A stretch of DNA of 64,000 bases from Ruminococcus sp. UBA6407 (GCA_002438605.1 DJPR01000024.1:12492-76491); one strand, 5' to 3'. Positions 33,364 to 43,765 are shown, counted from the first letter of the stretch. The notes: a model not told the origin generated them from the sequence alone. Numbers and translations: made by a program.

Positions 33364-35034
33364 TTATCTTGTGCAAATCATAATCAGAAAGTCTATAACG
33401 TCATTATTATCAACCAGTCCGTCATTATTTATATCAGCCGCTTCAATTTCACAATTTCTAAGCATTGATATTCCGCCAGGTAATGTCTGCTGACTTTCGA
33501 TATAATGATTTAAAACTGAAAGGTCACGTTCATTTACAATTCCGTCACCGTTTATATCACCCTTTTGCAGCTGAACCTCATCACCTGCAAAAATAAGGTC
33601 ATAGTAAGAAATCCACGCTGTATCCGTATCAAACTTTATTTTACAAAAGCCGTTTGTTACATTTAAAACTTCAACAACATATCCGTTTACAGCCGATGCA
33701 ATAATTTGCGATGACGCATCAGCTTCCTTTCTGATAACTGCATTTTGGTTATTTATAAAATACTCACCCAATGGTATTTCATATTTATATTCAGCAGAAT
33801 ATAAATACGCCCAGCCGCTGATACCTTTGTAAGATATCCTTGTCATACCATTGGCACTTTTATCTGCTAAAAATTCAACTCCCTCAGGAATAACAGCTAT
33901 AATATTTGATGATACATTATTAAGCAGTCTTACATTGATTGGTGCAGATGCTGTATACATACCGTTTGCAAATGATTTATCACTGTTGTATGTAACCTTG
34001 GAATTCATATTCAGCCAGCCGTTTTTTCCATTATAAGTCACATATCCCCAGTTATCAGACGATTTTGTAACCTCAAAAGAATCATTGATGTCTATTTCCT
34101 GAATTACATTAGCATTTTCAGCTTTTGCATCATAAATTTTCACCTTTTCATCTGCATTATAACTTCCTGTCTTGTACTCAAACGGAGAAATATATTCAGC
34201 ATAATCAAGACATATCCACGCTTCCTTGTTGTTGTATGATATCTTTCCCCAATTGCCGCTTATTGCAGTTACCGATACAGACGTACCATTATCAAGCACA
34301 CCGTAAGAAGACGAAGCTGTTGTAGGCTGAACACGATAATTCAGGTAATCTGTAGTTTTATATTTACCGATAAGATATTGTTTTGGCTGAGTTGTAGTAG
34401 TCACAGCAGGAGATGTGCTTACGGGAGATTTTGACGCTTTAAATAAACGCAGGCATGATATGCCGCTTACATTGTATTCATCAAACATAACAGTAGAATT
34501 TTTACGTCCGGGGTCACATATATATACTGTATCGCCAATAATGCTGTCAACAAGCACAAAATGCCCGCCTACGTCACAAAGCACATAGTATCCTTTTTTT
34601 AACTGTGCATTTATTTCAGATGCAATACCCGATTTGGTTCTTTGTGTAATATCATATCCTGACACAAATTTAACGTCTGAGACTAGAGATGTAATATTTG
34701 CCCATGATGTTATTGCCCCTGTACTTGTAAAACCACCAATTGAATTAAAATGGTCAACAACTGTACCGGGATTAAAGTTATCGGCTGAAACAGCTCCTGC
34801 ATGAACACAAAGCATGGCTAATGCGGTTACGGCACAGCCATATTTTGCGACTGTGTACTGCGGATTACCTCCAAGACTTTTGTTGCCCCATCTGGAATCC
34901 ATTTGAAGCCATGTCCGATAATCTTCAGCAGCACTGGCAGTTCCCGTTTTCATCGGAAACTGATAAAACATTCCGATACCAATAACTAAAACCAAAAGAA
35001 ATGTAAATCCTTTTTTTATCATTTTCCTATGCAT
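33364..35034 (-). CDS. Secreted C39-like cysteine peptidase with SH3 repeats and C-terminal dockerin
   Basis: 556 residues from the ATG at 35034, which has CGGAGG eight bases upstream. The signal peptide is FTFLLVLVIGIGMFYQF... to about residue 35. Next comes a papain-like C39_2 domain (~40-200) with candidate Cys in KYGCAVTALAM, His in GGHFVLVDSI and Asp in YICDPGR. About four bacterial SH3 repeats follow (e.g. YLNYRVQPTTASSSYGVL, INVRLLNNVSSNIIAVIPEG), each ending in a 'G(K)ISY..WI' type strand; these usually bind cell-wall peptides. The C-terminus is a two-loop dockerin (GDINGDGIVNERDLSVL; ADINNDGLVDNNDVIDF). It is co-transcribed with the MoxR/DUF58/TgpA genes and may be their extracellular product or partner. 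A wall-directed or adhesive protease is likely; the substrate is unknown. Confidence 0.85.
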   Translation of the reverse strand: MHRKMIKKGFTFLLVLVIGIGMFYQFPMKTGTASAAEDYRTWLQMDSRWGNKSLGGNPQYTVAKYGCAVTALAMLCVHAGAVSADNFNPGTVVDHFNSIGGFTSTGAITSWANITSLVSDVKFVSGYDITQRTKSGIASEINAQLKKGYYVLCDVGGHFVLVDSIIGDTVYICDPGRKNSTVMFDEYNVSGISCLRLFKASKSPVSTSPAVTTTTQPKQYLIGKYKTTDYLNYRVQPTTASSSYGVLDNGTSVSVTAISGNWGKISYNNKEAWICLDYAEYISPFEYKTGSYNADEKVKIYDAKAENANVIQEIDINDSFEVTKSSDNWGYVTYNGKNGWLNMNSKVTYNSDKSFANGMYTASAPINVRLLNNVSSNIIAVIPEGVEFLADKSANGMTRISYKGISGWAYLYSAEYKYEIPLGEYFINNQNAVIRKEADASSQIIASAVNGYVVEVLNVTNGFCKIKFDTDTAWISYYDLIFAGDEVQLQKGDINGDGIVNERDLSVLNHYIESQQTLPGGISMLRNCEIEAADINNDGLVDNNDVIDFLIMICTR

Positions 35035-35090
35035 TGAAATAACCTCCGATTCTACCATTTTACATTATTTCCCTAAGAATCCCCCTTATT

Positions 35091-37307
35091 TCACCGTTTC
35101 TTTTTTCTATGCTCCTTATAAGCGTTATATATTTTAAGGTAAACTTCAACTATGCTTTGTTTTTCTTTCTCTGAAACCGCTATATCTCCGTATACCTTTT
35201 TGTTAAAAGCATCAGAAATTACATGCATATCTATTTTTTCTTTTTTATTTATTTTATCTGCAATTTCATCTGCTGTCTTATCTGAACCAATACCGTAAAG
35301 CCTGCATATTCTACGCATTACAAGCAAAGCAGCTTTATCAGGTTCAGATCTGTTAATCTTTACAACAAAGTATCTCTGATATGCTGACGGATATATCTTT
35401 ACAGCTGCTAAAATAATCAGACCAAGAATTACAAGAACTATTCCTGATTTAAAAAGATTTTTAGTTGCAGTTCCCTGTACGGAATCGTCTGAAATAGTCA
35501 GGTTATCTGATATAGTTGGTTCAAATGAAACCCAACCAATTGTACCAATGTAAAGTTCAGGGAAACCATGAGCATCCATTTCTCTTATTTTATATAGTTT
35601 TTTGCCATATGAGTCGCTCCCTGTTTCCATTGACATACTGTATCCCTCTGCATATCGTGCAGGAATTCCCGCTGCTCTTGAAAGCAGAACCATTGCTGTT
35701 GCATACTCATAGCAAACGCCTCTATGTGTTTCAAAAAGAAACGTTTCTGCATTATCACCTTTATCTTTTTTATATTTAAGGTCATAAATAAAATCATTAT
35801 TATAAAAATATGATTGAATTGCCAATGCTTTATCAAAATCGGAATACAAACCGTCTGTTATTTCATCGGCTAACTGCTTAATTTGCGAGCTGTCACCATA
35901 ATCAAGGAAAAATTCGTCATCAAAACCAATTGCTTTGTTTATAACAGCTTGTTTTTCAATTTCACCATTTTCAGAAAGAACGTCATGAGCATCATTTAAA
36001 AGCTCTGAATATGAGTCGCTGTATGAAACTGCATCCAGTATATTTTTTACTGATTCCGAATAAAGAAAATTATCGGAATAATATGTCATCGAGAAGCTCT
36101 GCGTATATCCGAAACGTCCGTTCTGCTTAAAAAACACATCATTATCTGTACGTTTTATTTCAGTTTTTCCGCTGCTGCCTTCAACCTCATGATACAGGGT
36201 AGGAACAGGCAGGAGCTGTGACGAATGATTCTGTGTTTCCAGCTTAAGCTCTTTAAGTTCTGGATATTTTATATTTTCAGTATTCAATCCGCTGAGATTG
36301 TACTTTTCAGCAAATTTGGAATCCAATTCCGCTGCTGAAACAACAGCACTGTATACTTCCGTTACATCTTTTGTAAAAACAGCATTTTCAGACGTTGGAT
36401 AATATGTGTCATCATATTCTGTATTCCATGAATCAGTATTAAAATCATATGTCGAAAAAGAACGTGTTTTCAAACGAAGCGGCTCGTCCGCATGACCATA
36501 ATACAAAACCTTATCAGATGTATTTGACAAAAAATTGTTGTTTGATGTAGTATCAATAAAAACACTGACAGTTTTAAGAAGTTTATCAGTAAATTGATCA
36601 GCATTAATAAGTGTTTCAAGCACCGTTCTGTCCTCTTTTACTGTTGGCTTAGGAAGAATAGCTGCCGCTGAACCAAAAACAAGTGCAAACACAAGAGTAC
36701 ACTTCCACATCTCACCCTTATCCACAATTTTTACATTTCCGTCACTTATCATCTGACGATAATTTACCATTGTTATAAAATACATCATTGCAAGTGCAAT
36801 AATAAAGTAAACCGGCATTTTCTCATATTCCTTGCCATACACAGCAAACGGTATGATGAATATAAGAAATCCCATAAAAATTCTGTAGCGGACTTTTGTG
36901 AAATAATATACAACTGATGTAAAGAATCCTGTCATTAGCACAAACATTGCGAATGTATACCATGACGAATATTCCAAAGCGTCCTGAGGAGTAAGAAACC
37001 AAACCATGAAATCTACAGGATAGTTTTCTGCTCCGTTGTCAATAAACACTTTAGTCAAAAACATCCCCAAGAATAATATAACGATATATATAACAGGTCC
37101 AATAAGTTTATGCTTTGCAATAAAGTCAAAAATCTTAAACATAATCGCAGTCATTATTAAAGCTATAAAGCCAAAAACAAGCGTCAGACTGCTTTTGTAA
37201 TGATACATTACCGCCATAATCAGCAATACATTATATATCAGTACATTATCCCCGAAAATGCTGAACAGCTTTTTTTTCAATGAAGATTTTTCTGTTGTTC
37301 TATCCAT
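35091..37307 (-). CDS. Transglutaminase-like membrane protein (TgpA/DUF3488 type)
   Basis: 738 residues. The N-terminal ~220 residues hold about seven membrane helices. A large outer domain contains a transglutaminase core near 530-600, with Cys in HRGVCYEYATAMVLLSRAAGIPARYAEGYS, His in DAHGFPELY and Asp/Glu in WVSFEPT. A final helix lies near 625 and a cytoplasmic tail follows. This is the third member of the common MoxR-DUF58-TgpA group; the family's substrate is not established in general. A 32-bp gap separates it from the secreted C39/SH3/dockerin gene. Confidence 0.9.
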   Translation of the reverse strand: MDRTTEKSSLKKKLFSIFGDNVLIYNVLLIMAVMYHYKSSLTLVFGFIALIMTAIMFKIFDFIAKHKLIGPVIYIVILFLGMFLTKVFIDNGAENYPVDFMVWFLTPQDALEYSSWYTFAMFVLMTGFFTSVVYYFTKVRYRIFMGFLIFIIPFAVYGKEYEKMPVYFIIALAMMYFITMVNYRQMISDGNVKIVDKGEMWKCTLVFALVFGSAAAILPKPTVKEDRTVLETLINADQFTDKLLKTVSVFIDTTSNNNFLSNTSDKVLYYGHADEPLRLKTRSFSTYDFNTDSWNTEYDDTYYPTSENAVFTKDVTEVYSAVVSAAELDSKFAEKYNLSGLNTENIKYPELKELKLETQNHSSQLLPVPTLYHEVEGSSGKTEIKRTDNDVFFKQNGRFGYTQSFSMTYYSDNFLYSESVKNILDAVSYSDSYSELLNDAHDVLSENGEIEKQAVINKAIGFDDEFFLDYGDSSQIKQLADEITDGLYSDFDKALAIQSYFYNNDFIYDLKYKKDKGDNAETFLFETHRGVCYEYATAMVLLSRAAGIPARYAEGYSMSMETGSDSYGKKLYKIREMDAHGFPELYIGTIGWVSFEPTISDNLTISDDSVQGTATKNLFKSGIVLVILGLIILAAVKIYPSAYQRYFVVKINRSEPDKAALLVMRRICRLYGIGSDKTADEIADKINKKEKIDMHVISDAFNKKVYGDIAVSEKEKQSIVEVYLKIYNAYKEHRKKKR

Positions 37308-37309
37308 AC

Positions 37310-38500
37310 TTACTTAACCAACTTATAATTATTGTCATCATCAAGATACCATATTGATGATGAAAAGTCTTTTACTGTATTTATTGTATCTGATATAATT
37401 ATATTGCAATTTTCCATGTTTTTAAGCAAATTAATATTTGCTGCATAAGCTTCTGTAAGACATGGCACTGCTAAAATTAATGCACAAGCACCGCCTATAT
37501 CAAGATTTTGCATCTCTATTCCCGAATCATCATTTATTGGTACAGCAAGTATACCGAAAAGAACCTGATTTGCCATATCTTCGCTTTCAACAGTTCTTTC
37601 TGCAACAGAGCCATCAGCAGAACGAAAGAAAAATCTGCACCCTATCCCCTGCTTAATAAAAAGCATGAGAAGTCCGAACACCGATTCATATAGTTTTTCC
37701 TCACGAATTACTGAACCTAATATATTTTCACTTTTGGGTCTGTATAAGTCAAACACTATTGCAGGCTGAACTGAGGAAACAGCTTCATCAAGACGAACCA
37801 TAAGCTTATTTCGTTTTGAAGAAACCTTCCAGTTTATGCGTTTAAGTGAATCACCCTCGATATATTCTCTGTGTTCATAACCGGGATTTGTATTTGCTGA
37901 AAAAGCAAGAACAGAATCCTGTTCTTCCTCATCATCACTTGTGATTACAACATCACTGATAAGTCGGTAAAGCTGTACAGATGCTGAAATCTCCGGAATA
38001 TCAGGAATTACACCTATTGATAAAGTTTTTGGAAGAGTATTTTTAGTTTTGAGTTTAAAAAACCCAAGAAAATCGCAAATATAAACTTCCTTTACGGCAA
38101 AACGTCCATTTCCACCGTATTTAGCAAATAATTTATGATTTATGGTTATACTTTGTTTGAAATTCAAAGCTGTACGATAAGCATTCACAGACTGCGTAAA
38201 GACTTCTCCGCATTCTGTATGAATTTCAACAAATCCTATTGGACAATGTGTATGTTTTACTGCATTTATTTTTATTTCAATCTCATTTCCTTTTTTCACA
38301 TATGCTTCACTTTCAAGTGAAACCTGAACCTTATCTCTGCCCAGAGCAGTAAAAATAATTGAAACAATCGGTGCAGAAAAAGTAAAAAACACCAAGATTA
38401 TTCCCATTTCACCGTCCATATAGAAAGTAAAAATAAATAAGAGAAAACAAACAGCCAGAAATGAAAATATCGGTTTTATAGAATCTATTTTTTTCTTCAT
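37310..38500 (-). CDS. DUF58 domain-containing membrane protein
   Basis: 396 residues with two N-terminal membrane helices (IFSFLAVCFLLFIFTFYMDG, IILVFFTFSAPIVSIIFTAL) and the DUF58 core. The hallmark is at ~200-235 (NPGYEHREYIEGDSLKRINW, then KVSSKRNKLMVRL), followed by a VWA-like fold that may bind metal or partner protein. It overlaps the MoxR gene by 4 bases (ATGA) and is 3 bases from TgpA, so the three are made together. Its proposed role is as adaptor between the MoxR ATPase and the transglutaminase; this is inference from the conserved gene order. Confidence 0.9.
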   Translation of the reverse strand: MKKKIDSIKPIFSFLAVCFLLFIFTFYMDGEMGIILVFFTFSAPIVSIIFTALGRDKVQVSLESEAYVKKGNEIEIKINAVKHTHCPIGFVEIHTECGEVFTQSVNAYRTALNFKQSITINHKLFAKYGGNGRFAVKEVYICDFLGFFKLKTKNTLPKTLSIGVIPDIPEISASVQLYRLISDVVITSDDEEEQDSVLAFSANTNPGYEHREYIEGDSLKRINWKVSSKRNKLMVRLDEAVSSVQPAIVFDLYRPKSENILGSVIREEKLYESVFGLLMLFIKQGIGCRFFFRSADGSVAERTVESEDMANQVLFGILAVPINDDSGIEMQNLDIGGACALILAVPCLTEAYAANINLLKNMENCNIIISDTINTVKDFSSSIWYLDDDNNYKLVK

Positions 38501-39426
38501 ACAGGTATTACCGTAGTATCTATAAGATTTTGAACGTACTTTTCAGCTGTACCGAACGTATTTTTACCCTGCTGAGATAAAATAATTCTGTGAGATAAAA
38601 CAGCTTCGGCTATCTTCTTTATGTCCTCAGGAATAACAAATGCTCTTTCATAAACAAAAGCACATGCCTTTGCCCCCTTATACAATGCAATACTTCCACG
38701 CGGACTTATTCCGAGCGTAACATACGCACTCTTTCTTGTTTCAGTTACGAGAGCTATTATATACTGACGTATTTTATCAGAAACCTGAACATCTTTAACC
38801 TGCTGCTGCAAAATCTGAATATCATTGACCGTAAGTGCAGGCTCTGAAATATTACGAATCGGATTTCCCTTTTCCGTACGTTCAAGAATTTTTATTTCCT
38901 CTGACGGTTCGGGATATCCCATTGAAAGCTTCATAAAAAATCTGTCCATCTGAGCTTCGGGAAGGTGATATGTTCCGTATGTTTCAACAGGATTTTGTGT
39001 AGCCATTACCATAAAAGGCTTTGGCAGCTTATGGGTTTCTCCGTCAAGACTTATCTGATATTCCTCCATTGCCTCCAGAAGTGATGACTGTACCTTTGGA
39101 GAGGCACGATTTATTTCATCTGCAAGAAGGAAGTTACACATAACTGCTCCCTCACGATAAACAAAGTCACCGTTTTTCTGGTCAATAGAAGTAAATCCTG
39201 TAATATCAGACGGCATAACATCAGGCGTTAACTGAATTCTGTTGAATTTTCCTCCGATTGAACGTGACAAAGCAGTAACAAGCTGTGTTTTTCCTACGCC
39301 GGGAACATCCTCAAGAAGAACATGTCCCTCACAAAGCAGTGCAATAATTATTTTACTGATTGTATCATTTTTTCCGACAATAACCTTACTTATTGAGTCA
39401 TGCAAGGCAACAATACTACTGTTCAT
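38497..39426 (-). CDS. MoxR family AAA+ ATPase
   Basis: 309 residues, a chaperone-like AAA+ ATPase. Walker A is in EDVPGVGKTQLVTALS (~40-50), and Walker B in FLLADEINRASPKVQSSLLEAMEE. Sensor 1 is in MVMATQNPVETYGTYHLPEAQMDRF and sensor 2 in GISPRGSIALYKGAK. MoxR proteins remodel or activate partner complexes; here the partners are DUF58 and TgpA. It is the first gene of the operon that continues to prmA and the unknown gene at 31116. Confidence 0.95.
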   Translation of the reverse strand: MNSSIVALHDSISKVIVGKNDTISKIIIALLCEGHVLLEDVPGVGKTQLVTALSRSIGGKFNRIQLTPDVMPSDITGFTSIDQKNGDFVYREGAVMCNFLLADEINRASPKVQSSLLEAMEEYQISLDGETHKLPKPFMVMATQNPVETYGTYHLPEAQMDRFFMKLSMGYPEPSEEIKILERTEKGNPIRNISEPALTVNDIQILQQQVKDVQVSDKIRQYIIALVTETRKSAYVTLGISPRGSIALYKGAKACAFVYERAFVIPEDIKKIAEAVLSHRIILSQQGKNTFGTAEKYVQNLIDTTVIPV

Positions 39427-39542
39427 AAATCAAATCCTTTCAAAAATATGCAAAGAACTGCCTTTTATCATTATAACATATTTAAATAAATACTTCAAGT
39501 ATCGTAAAGGAAATATTGGCATGTGTAATTTGTTAACTTTGC

Positions 39543-39586
39543 ACAAAAAAAGAACTGTACTGAAACAATCTTCAAGTACAGTTCTT
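39543..39586 (-). terminator. Intrinsic terminator after pyk
   Basis: AAGAACTGTACTTGAA on the minus strand pairs with TTCAGTACAGTTCTT and is followed by TTTTTTTGTGC. Confidence 0.85.
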
Positions 39587-39613
39587 ATATTTACGCTGTC
39601 ATAAAGGAGATTT

Positions 39614-41044
39614 TTAATCAACGTGTCCGATTTTCTCGACTTTCATCAAATTCGTTGTTCCTGAAACTCCAAGCGGAACACCTGCTGTAATGACAACAAT
39701 ATCTCCGTCTTCTGCAATTCCTCTTGACTCAGCCGCTTCTACAGCTGAGGCAAACAAATCATCGGTATTGGTTTTTTCGTCTATTACAAAAGGAGTAACG
39801 CCCCAGCTCATATTAAGCTGTCTGCAAACAGTGTCACTTGTTGTGCAGCCGACAATAGGGCAATCGGGTCTGTATTTTGAAATAAGTCTTGCAGTTTTTC
39901 CTCCCTTAGAAACTGTGATAATTGCTTTTGCATTAAGATCGTGTGCTGTGGTAACCGTAGCATGTGCAATTGCATCGGCAATTGTATTGCTTACTTCGGT
40001 TGGCCTGTTAAGGAATCTCTTTCTGTAATCTATATTTTTTTCTGTTGTTTCTGCAATAAGAGCCATAGTTTTTACAACTTCAATAGGATAAGCACCTGCC
40101 GCTGTTTCTCCTGAAAGCATAATAGCACTTGTGCCATCATATATTGCATTAGCAACATCAGTTATTTCTGCTCGTGTAGGACGTGGATTTGTTATCATTG
40201 ATTCAAGCATCTGTGTTGCAGTTATAACCTGCTTACCTGAATTATATCCCTTATGAATAAGTGTTTTCTGAATTGCAGGAATTTGCTCAAACGGTATCTC
40301 TACACCCATATCTCCTCTTGCAACCATAATTCCGTCTGCTGCATCAAGGATTTCATCTATATTTTCAACACCGTCAAGATTTTCGATTTTTGCAATAATT
40401 CTTACGTCAAACCAACCAAGGCTCTGAGTAAATTTTCTAAGATAATTTATATCAGCCGATGTTCTTACAAAGCTTGCTGCAATAAAATCATATCCCATTT
40501 TTGAAGCAAACTCAAGGTCATTCATATCTGCATCGCTTAAATAAGGCATTGACAGCTTTACTCCGGGAACATTAATTCCCTTGTTGTTTGAAAGTATGCC
40601 GCCATGAATTATTCTGCATGTAATATCAGTTCCGCTTACTTTTTCAGCAACAAGCTCAATTACGCCGTCATTAATAAGTATCTTTGTACCGATTCCCACA
40701 TCTTTAGGAAGATTTTTAAATGAAATACTGCCAATTTTGTTTGTACAGGTTACATCATTTGTAGTAAGAACATAAGTGTCCCCGTCAAAAATCTCAACAG
40801 GCTTATCATCAGTAAATCTACCAAGTCTTATCTCAGGACCTTTTGTATCCATAAGAGTTGCAATAGGCATACCAAGCTCATTTCTAAGCTTGTTTACCAT
40901 TTCAAAGCGCTTTTTATGAGTTTCATAATCTCCATGTGAAAAATTAAAACGAGCTACATTCATTCCGGAAATCATAAGCTCACGCATTACAGCCTCATTA
41001 TCGGTTGCAGGTCCTATTGTACAAACAATTTTAGTTTTTCTCAT
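39614..41044 (-). CDS. pyk: Pyruvate kinase
   Basis: Makes ATP and pyruvate from phosphoenolpyruvate, the last step of glycolysis. 476 residues. The N-terminal motifs are KIVCTIGPATDNEAVMREL and MNVARFNFSHGDYETH. The B-domain follows. The active-site signature is IIAKIENLDGVENIDEILDAADGIMVARGDMGVEIP, with Lys and Glu ligands, and MIAT-like TATQMLESMITNPRPTRAE follows. The C-terminal effector domain is standard. It lacks the extra C-terminal PEP-utiliser domain found in some Bacillus enzymes. It is probably monocistronic, with the terminator at 39543-39586. Confidence 0.97.
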   Translation of the reverse strand: MRKTKIVCTIGPATDNEAVMRELMISGMNVARFNFSHGDYETHKKRFEMVNKLRNELGMPIATLMDTKGPEIRLGRFTDDKPVEIFDGDTYVLTTNDVTCTNKIGSISFKNLPKDVGIGTKILINDGVIELVAEKVSGTDITCRIIHGGILSNNKGINVPGVKLSMPYLSDADMNDLEFASKMGYDFIAASFVRTSADINYLRKFTQSLGWFDVRIIAKIENLDGVENIDEILDAADGIMVARGDMGVEIPFEQIPAIQKTLIHKGYNSGKQVITATQMLESMITNPRPTRAEITDVANAIYDGTSAIMLSGETAAGAYPIEVVKTMALIAETTEKNIDYRKRFLNRPTEVSNTIADAIAHATVTTAHDLNAKAIITVSKGGKTARLISKYRPDCPIVGCTTSDTVCRQLNMSWGVTPFVIDEKTNTDDLFASAVEAAESRGIAEDGDIVVITAGVPLGVSGTTNLMKVEKIGHVD

Positions 41045-41102
41045 AAACTTTCTCCTTTAATAAACAGAAAAGCAGACAGACTTTTCATCAGATTGCATGG
41101 AA

Positions 41103-41123
41103 CTTCTTGCGGCATTGCCTTTA
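41103..41123 (-). repeat. Dispersed repeat, copy 8 (single arm)
   Basis: On the minus strand it reads TAAAGGCAATGCCGCAAGAAG, one arm of the family, in the pyk leader region. Confidence 0.5.
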
Positions 41124-41224
41124 CATTATTATACATCAAAACTGTAAAAAATTAAAGCGTCGAATGAAATTCTTAACATTTGCTTAATATATTTTCAGAA
41201 TTGTTTATTTTTATAAACACAATT

Positions 41225-43582
41225 CTAAATTTTACGGATTTTAGCAAAATTAGCCATTATTTTTTTTGTCCCTACTTTATCAAATGCGATTTCAAGCATA
41301 CTGTCATTTGTTATTTTCTGAGCTGAAATAACAACTCCTTCACCAAAAATATTATGGATAACTCTGTCACCGACATTAAACTCTACATTTTCGTTTTTAG
41401 CAGTCTGCTTTGTTCTGTTCCTTGCAAGCTGCTGCTGCAAACTGCTCGAATGAACTGACGTTACAGTATCATCACTTTTATCCATTTTCTTTAAGGCTAT
41501 TGTATTATCATGCTTTTCTATAAACTCACTGCCTATTTCCTTGATAAATCTTGAAGTCAGGTTACGCTGTGTCTGACCGTAAAGCATTCTTTGTGCAGCA
41601 CTTGAAATGTAAAGATGCTTTTTTGCTCTTGTAATGGCTACATAAGCAAGCCTGCGTTCCTCCTCAAGTTCCTCTAAGCTGTCCATTGAACGAAAACCCG
41701 GGAATATTCCCTCCTCCATGCCGACAACATAAATATTATCGTATTCAAGTCCTTTAGCTGAATGTATGGTCATTAAAGTAACTTTATCATCTAAACCGCT
41801 GTCACGATCAGCTTCCGTATAAAGTGCGACTTCTTCAAGAAATCCGCTGAGAGTCGGTTCTTCCGCTTCATTAACATAAGAAGCTATTGTAGAATGAAGT
41901 TCATCAACATTCTCTATTCTTGATGTACCTTCTTCGCCCATTGATTTCAGATATGCCATATATCCTGTTTTATCCAGAACCTCATCAAGAAATTCATCAA
42001 GAGGAATCGTATCCGCTTTTTCAATGAGATTATCAAAAATCTCTGCAACTGCCTTTAACACAGCAGATTTTTTTGAAAGCGGAGGATAGTCACTGCTGTT
42101 TCGCATGACTTCAAGCGGACTTAGTTTAAGATCTCGGCTTATCTCCTCAAGAACAGTAACTGTTGCATCACCGATACCCCTTTTCGGTTCATTTATAATA
42201 CGCTTAAGCCTCAGCATATCGTTAGGATTATTCAAAAAGCTGAGATATGCAGTAACATCTTTAATTTCCTTGCGGTCATAGAAACGCATTCCGCCGTAAA
42301 CACGATAAGGAATACCGCTTTTAATAAATGAACGCTCAATAATATTAGATTGTGCATTCATTCTGTAAAGTACAGCATTATTTCCGTATTTACCAGTCTC
42401 TTTGTAATATTTCAGTATTTCAGACGCAACAAACTGTGCCTCATCATTTTCATCACAAGCCTTATACCAGTAAACCTTTTCCCCTTTAGCGCCCTTAGTC
42501 CAAAGTGATTTTGGCTTTCTGCCCTCGTTGTTGCTTATAACAGAATTTGCCGCATCAAGTATTGTCTGAGTAGAACGATAATTCTGTTCAAGGCGAATTA
42601 CCTTGCTTCCCTCAAACTGTTTTTCAAAGCTGAGGATATTTGTAATATCCGCACCCCTGAATTTATAAATACTCTGATCATCATCACCTACAACACAGAG
42701 ATTTTTATGTTCAGCGGAAAGGAGTGATACCAGTCTGAATTGAACCTGATTTGTGTCCTGATATTCATCTACCATAATGTATTTATATCTGTTTCTGAAT
42801 TTTTCAAGTGCATCAGGAAATTCCTCAAAAATCTTTACGGTAAGAAGAAGAATATCATCAAAGTCCAGAGCATTTGAATCCTTCAATCTGCTGCAATAAT
42901 GTGCATAAATACGAGCAATTACCTTTTTTCTGAAATCTCCGCCTGCGTCATTTTTCATCATTTCAGGACTTATCATTCTATTTTTTGCAAAGCTTATCTC
43001 GCTAAGCACACTTCTCGGCGGAAAATTCTTTTCTGATATTTCAAGCTCACTCATAACGGCTTTCACCAAGCGCTGTGCATCATCAGAATCATAAATTGTA
43101 AAATCCCTGCCATAACCTATTCTGTCAATTTCCTGACGCAAAATTCTTACACAAGCTGAATGGAATGTTGAGGCGTTAATATTCAGTGCTTCTTCTCCCA
43201 GAACTGCATTAAGACGTTCCTTAAGTTCTGCTGCTGCCTTATTTGTAAATGTAATTGCAAGTATATTCCAAGGTCTTACAGGATTTACTGCAACAGCGTC
43301 ACGCAAACCGTCAACATCATCTGTTTCACCGTTTATATAGGATTTAAGGAACTCTACATCAAAATCAGATCCTTTTCTTGCTGTATCAAAAAAGGCATTT
43401 CCAAAATTAATCATATTTACAATTCGGTTTACAATTACAGTTGTTTTACCGCTTCCTGCACCTGCAAGAACAAGCAAGGGTCCGTTTACAGTAAAAACCG
43501 CCTCCTGCTGCATTTCATTCATTCGGCTGAAATATTGTTTTAAAGCTGTTTGTTTTAATTCAATATATGAATCATTACTCAT
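41225..43582 (-). CDS. pcrA: ATP-dependent DNA helicase PcrA/UvrD
   Basis: A superfamily 1A 3'-5' helicase of 785 residues for repair and replication restart. The motifs are in order: Q-motif LNEMQQEAVF-like (MNEMQQEAVFTVNGPLLV), Walker A (AGAGSGKTTVI), motif Ia (LAITFTNKAAAELKERL), Walker B (IMVDEYQDTNQVQF), motif III (VGDDDQSIYKFRGAD), motif IV (RLEQNYRSTQTIL), motif V (VTLMTIHSAKGLEYDNIYVVGMEEGIFP) and motif VI (EERRLAYVAITRAKKHLYI). The C-terminal Tudor-like tail (FNVGDRVIHNIFGEGVV) that binds RNA polymerase is present, as in PcrA. It has its own leader region and no close partner. Confidence 0.96.
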   Translation of the reverse strand: MSNDSYIELKQTALKQYFSRMNEMQQEAVFTVNGPLLVLAGAGSGKTTVIVNRIVNMINFGNAFFDTARKGSDFDVEFLKSYINGETDDVDGLRDAVAVNPVRPWNILAITFTNKAAAELKERLNAVLGEEALNINASTFHSACVRILRQEIDRIGYGRDFTIYDSDDAQRLVKAVMSELEISEKNFPPRSVLSEISFAKNRMISPEMMKNDAGGDFRKKVIARIYAHYCSRLKDSNALDFDDILLLTVKIFEEFPDALEKFRNRYKYIMVDEYQDTNQVQFRLVSLLSAEHKNLCVVGDDDQSIYKFRGADITNILSFEKQFEGSKVIRLEQNYRSTQTILDAANSVISNNEGRKPKSLWTKGAKGEKVYWYKACDENDEAQFVASEILKYYKETGKYGNNAVLYRMNAQSNIIERSFIKSGIPYRVYGGMRFYDRKEIKDVTAYLSFLNNPNDMLRLKRIINEPKRGIGDATVTVLEEISRDLKLSPLEVMRNSSDYPPLSKKSAVLKAVAEIFDNLIEKADTIPLDEFLDEVLDKTGYMAYLKSMGEEGTSRIENVDELHSTIASYVNEAEEPTLSGFLEEVALYTEADRDSGLDDKVTLMTIHSAKGLEYDNIYVVGMEEGIFPGFRSMDSLEELEEERRLAYVAITRAKKHLYISSAAQRMLYGQTQRNLTSRFIKEIGSEFIEKHDNTIALKKMDKSDDTVTSVHSSSLQQQLARNRTKQTAKNENVEFNVGDRVIHNIFGEGVVISAQKITNDSMLEIAFDKVGTKKIMANFAKIRKI

Positions 43583-43765
43583 ATTACTTACTCCATTCAG
43601 TATTAATTTTCAGAATGCAACTCCATAAACGCAATCTGATTTTTATTTTGACTATAAATCCTGTTCAAAACATATCCTTTATGATTATACCACAAATTTA
43701 CAAGCATGAAAATACCTATTTTACTATTTTCAATTTATAAATTTATCCTTTAAGGAGATAATATT

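Noticed and set aside
39430..39621. 63-codon frame between pyk and moxR
   Set aside because: It covers the pyk terminator stem and has no ribosome site.
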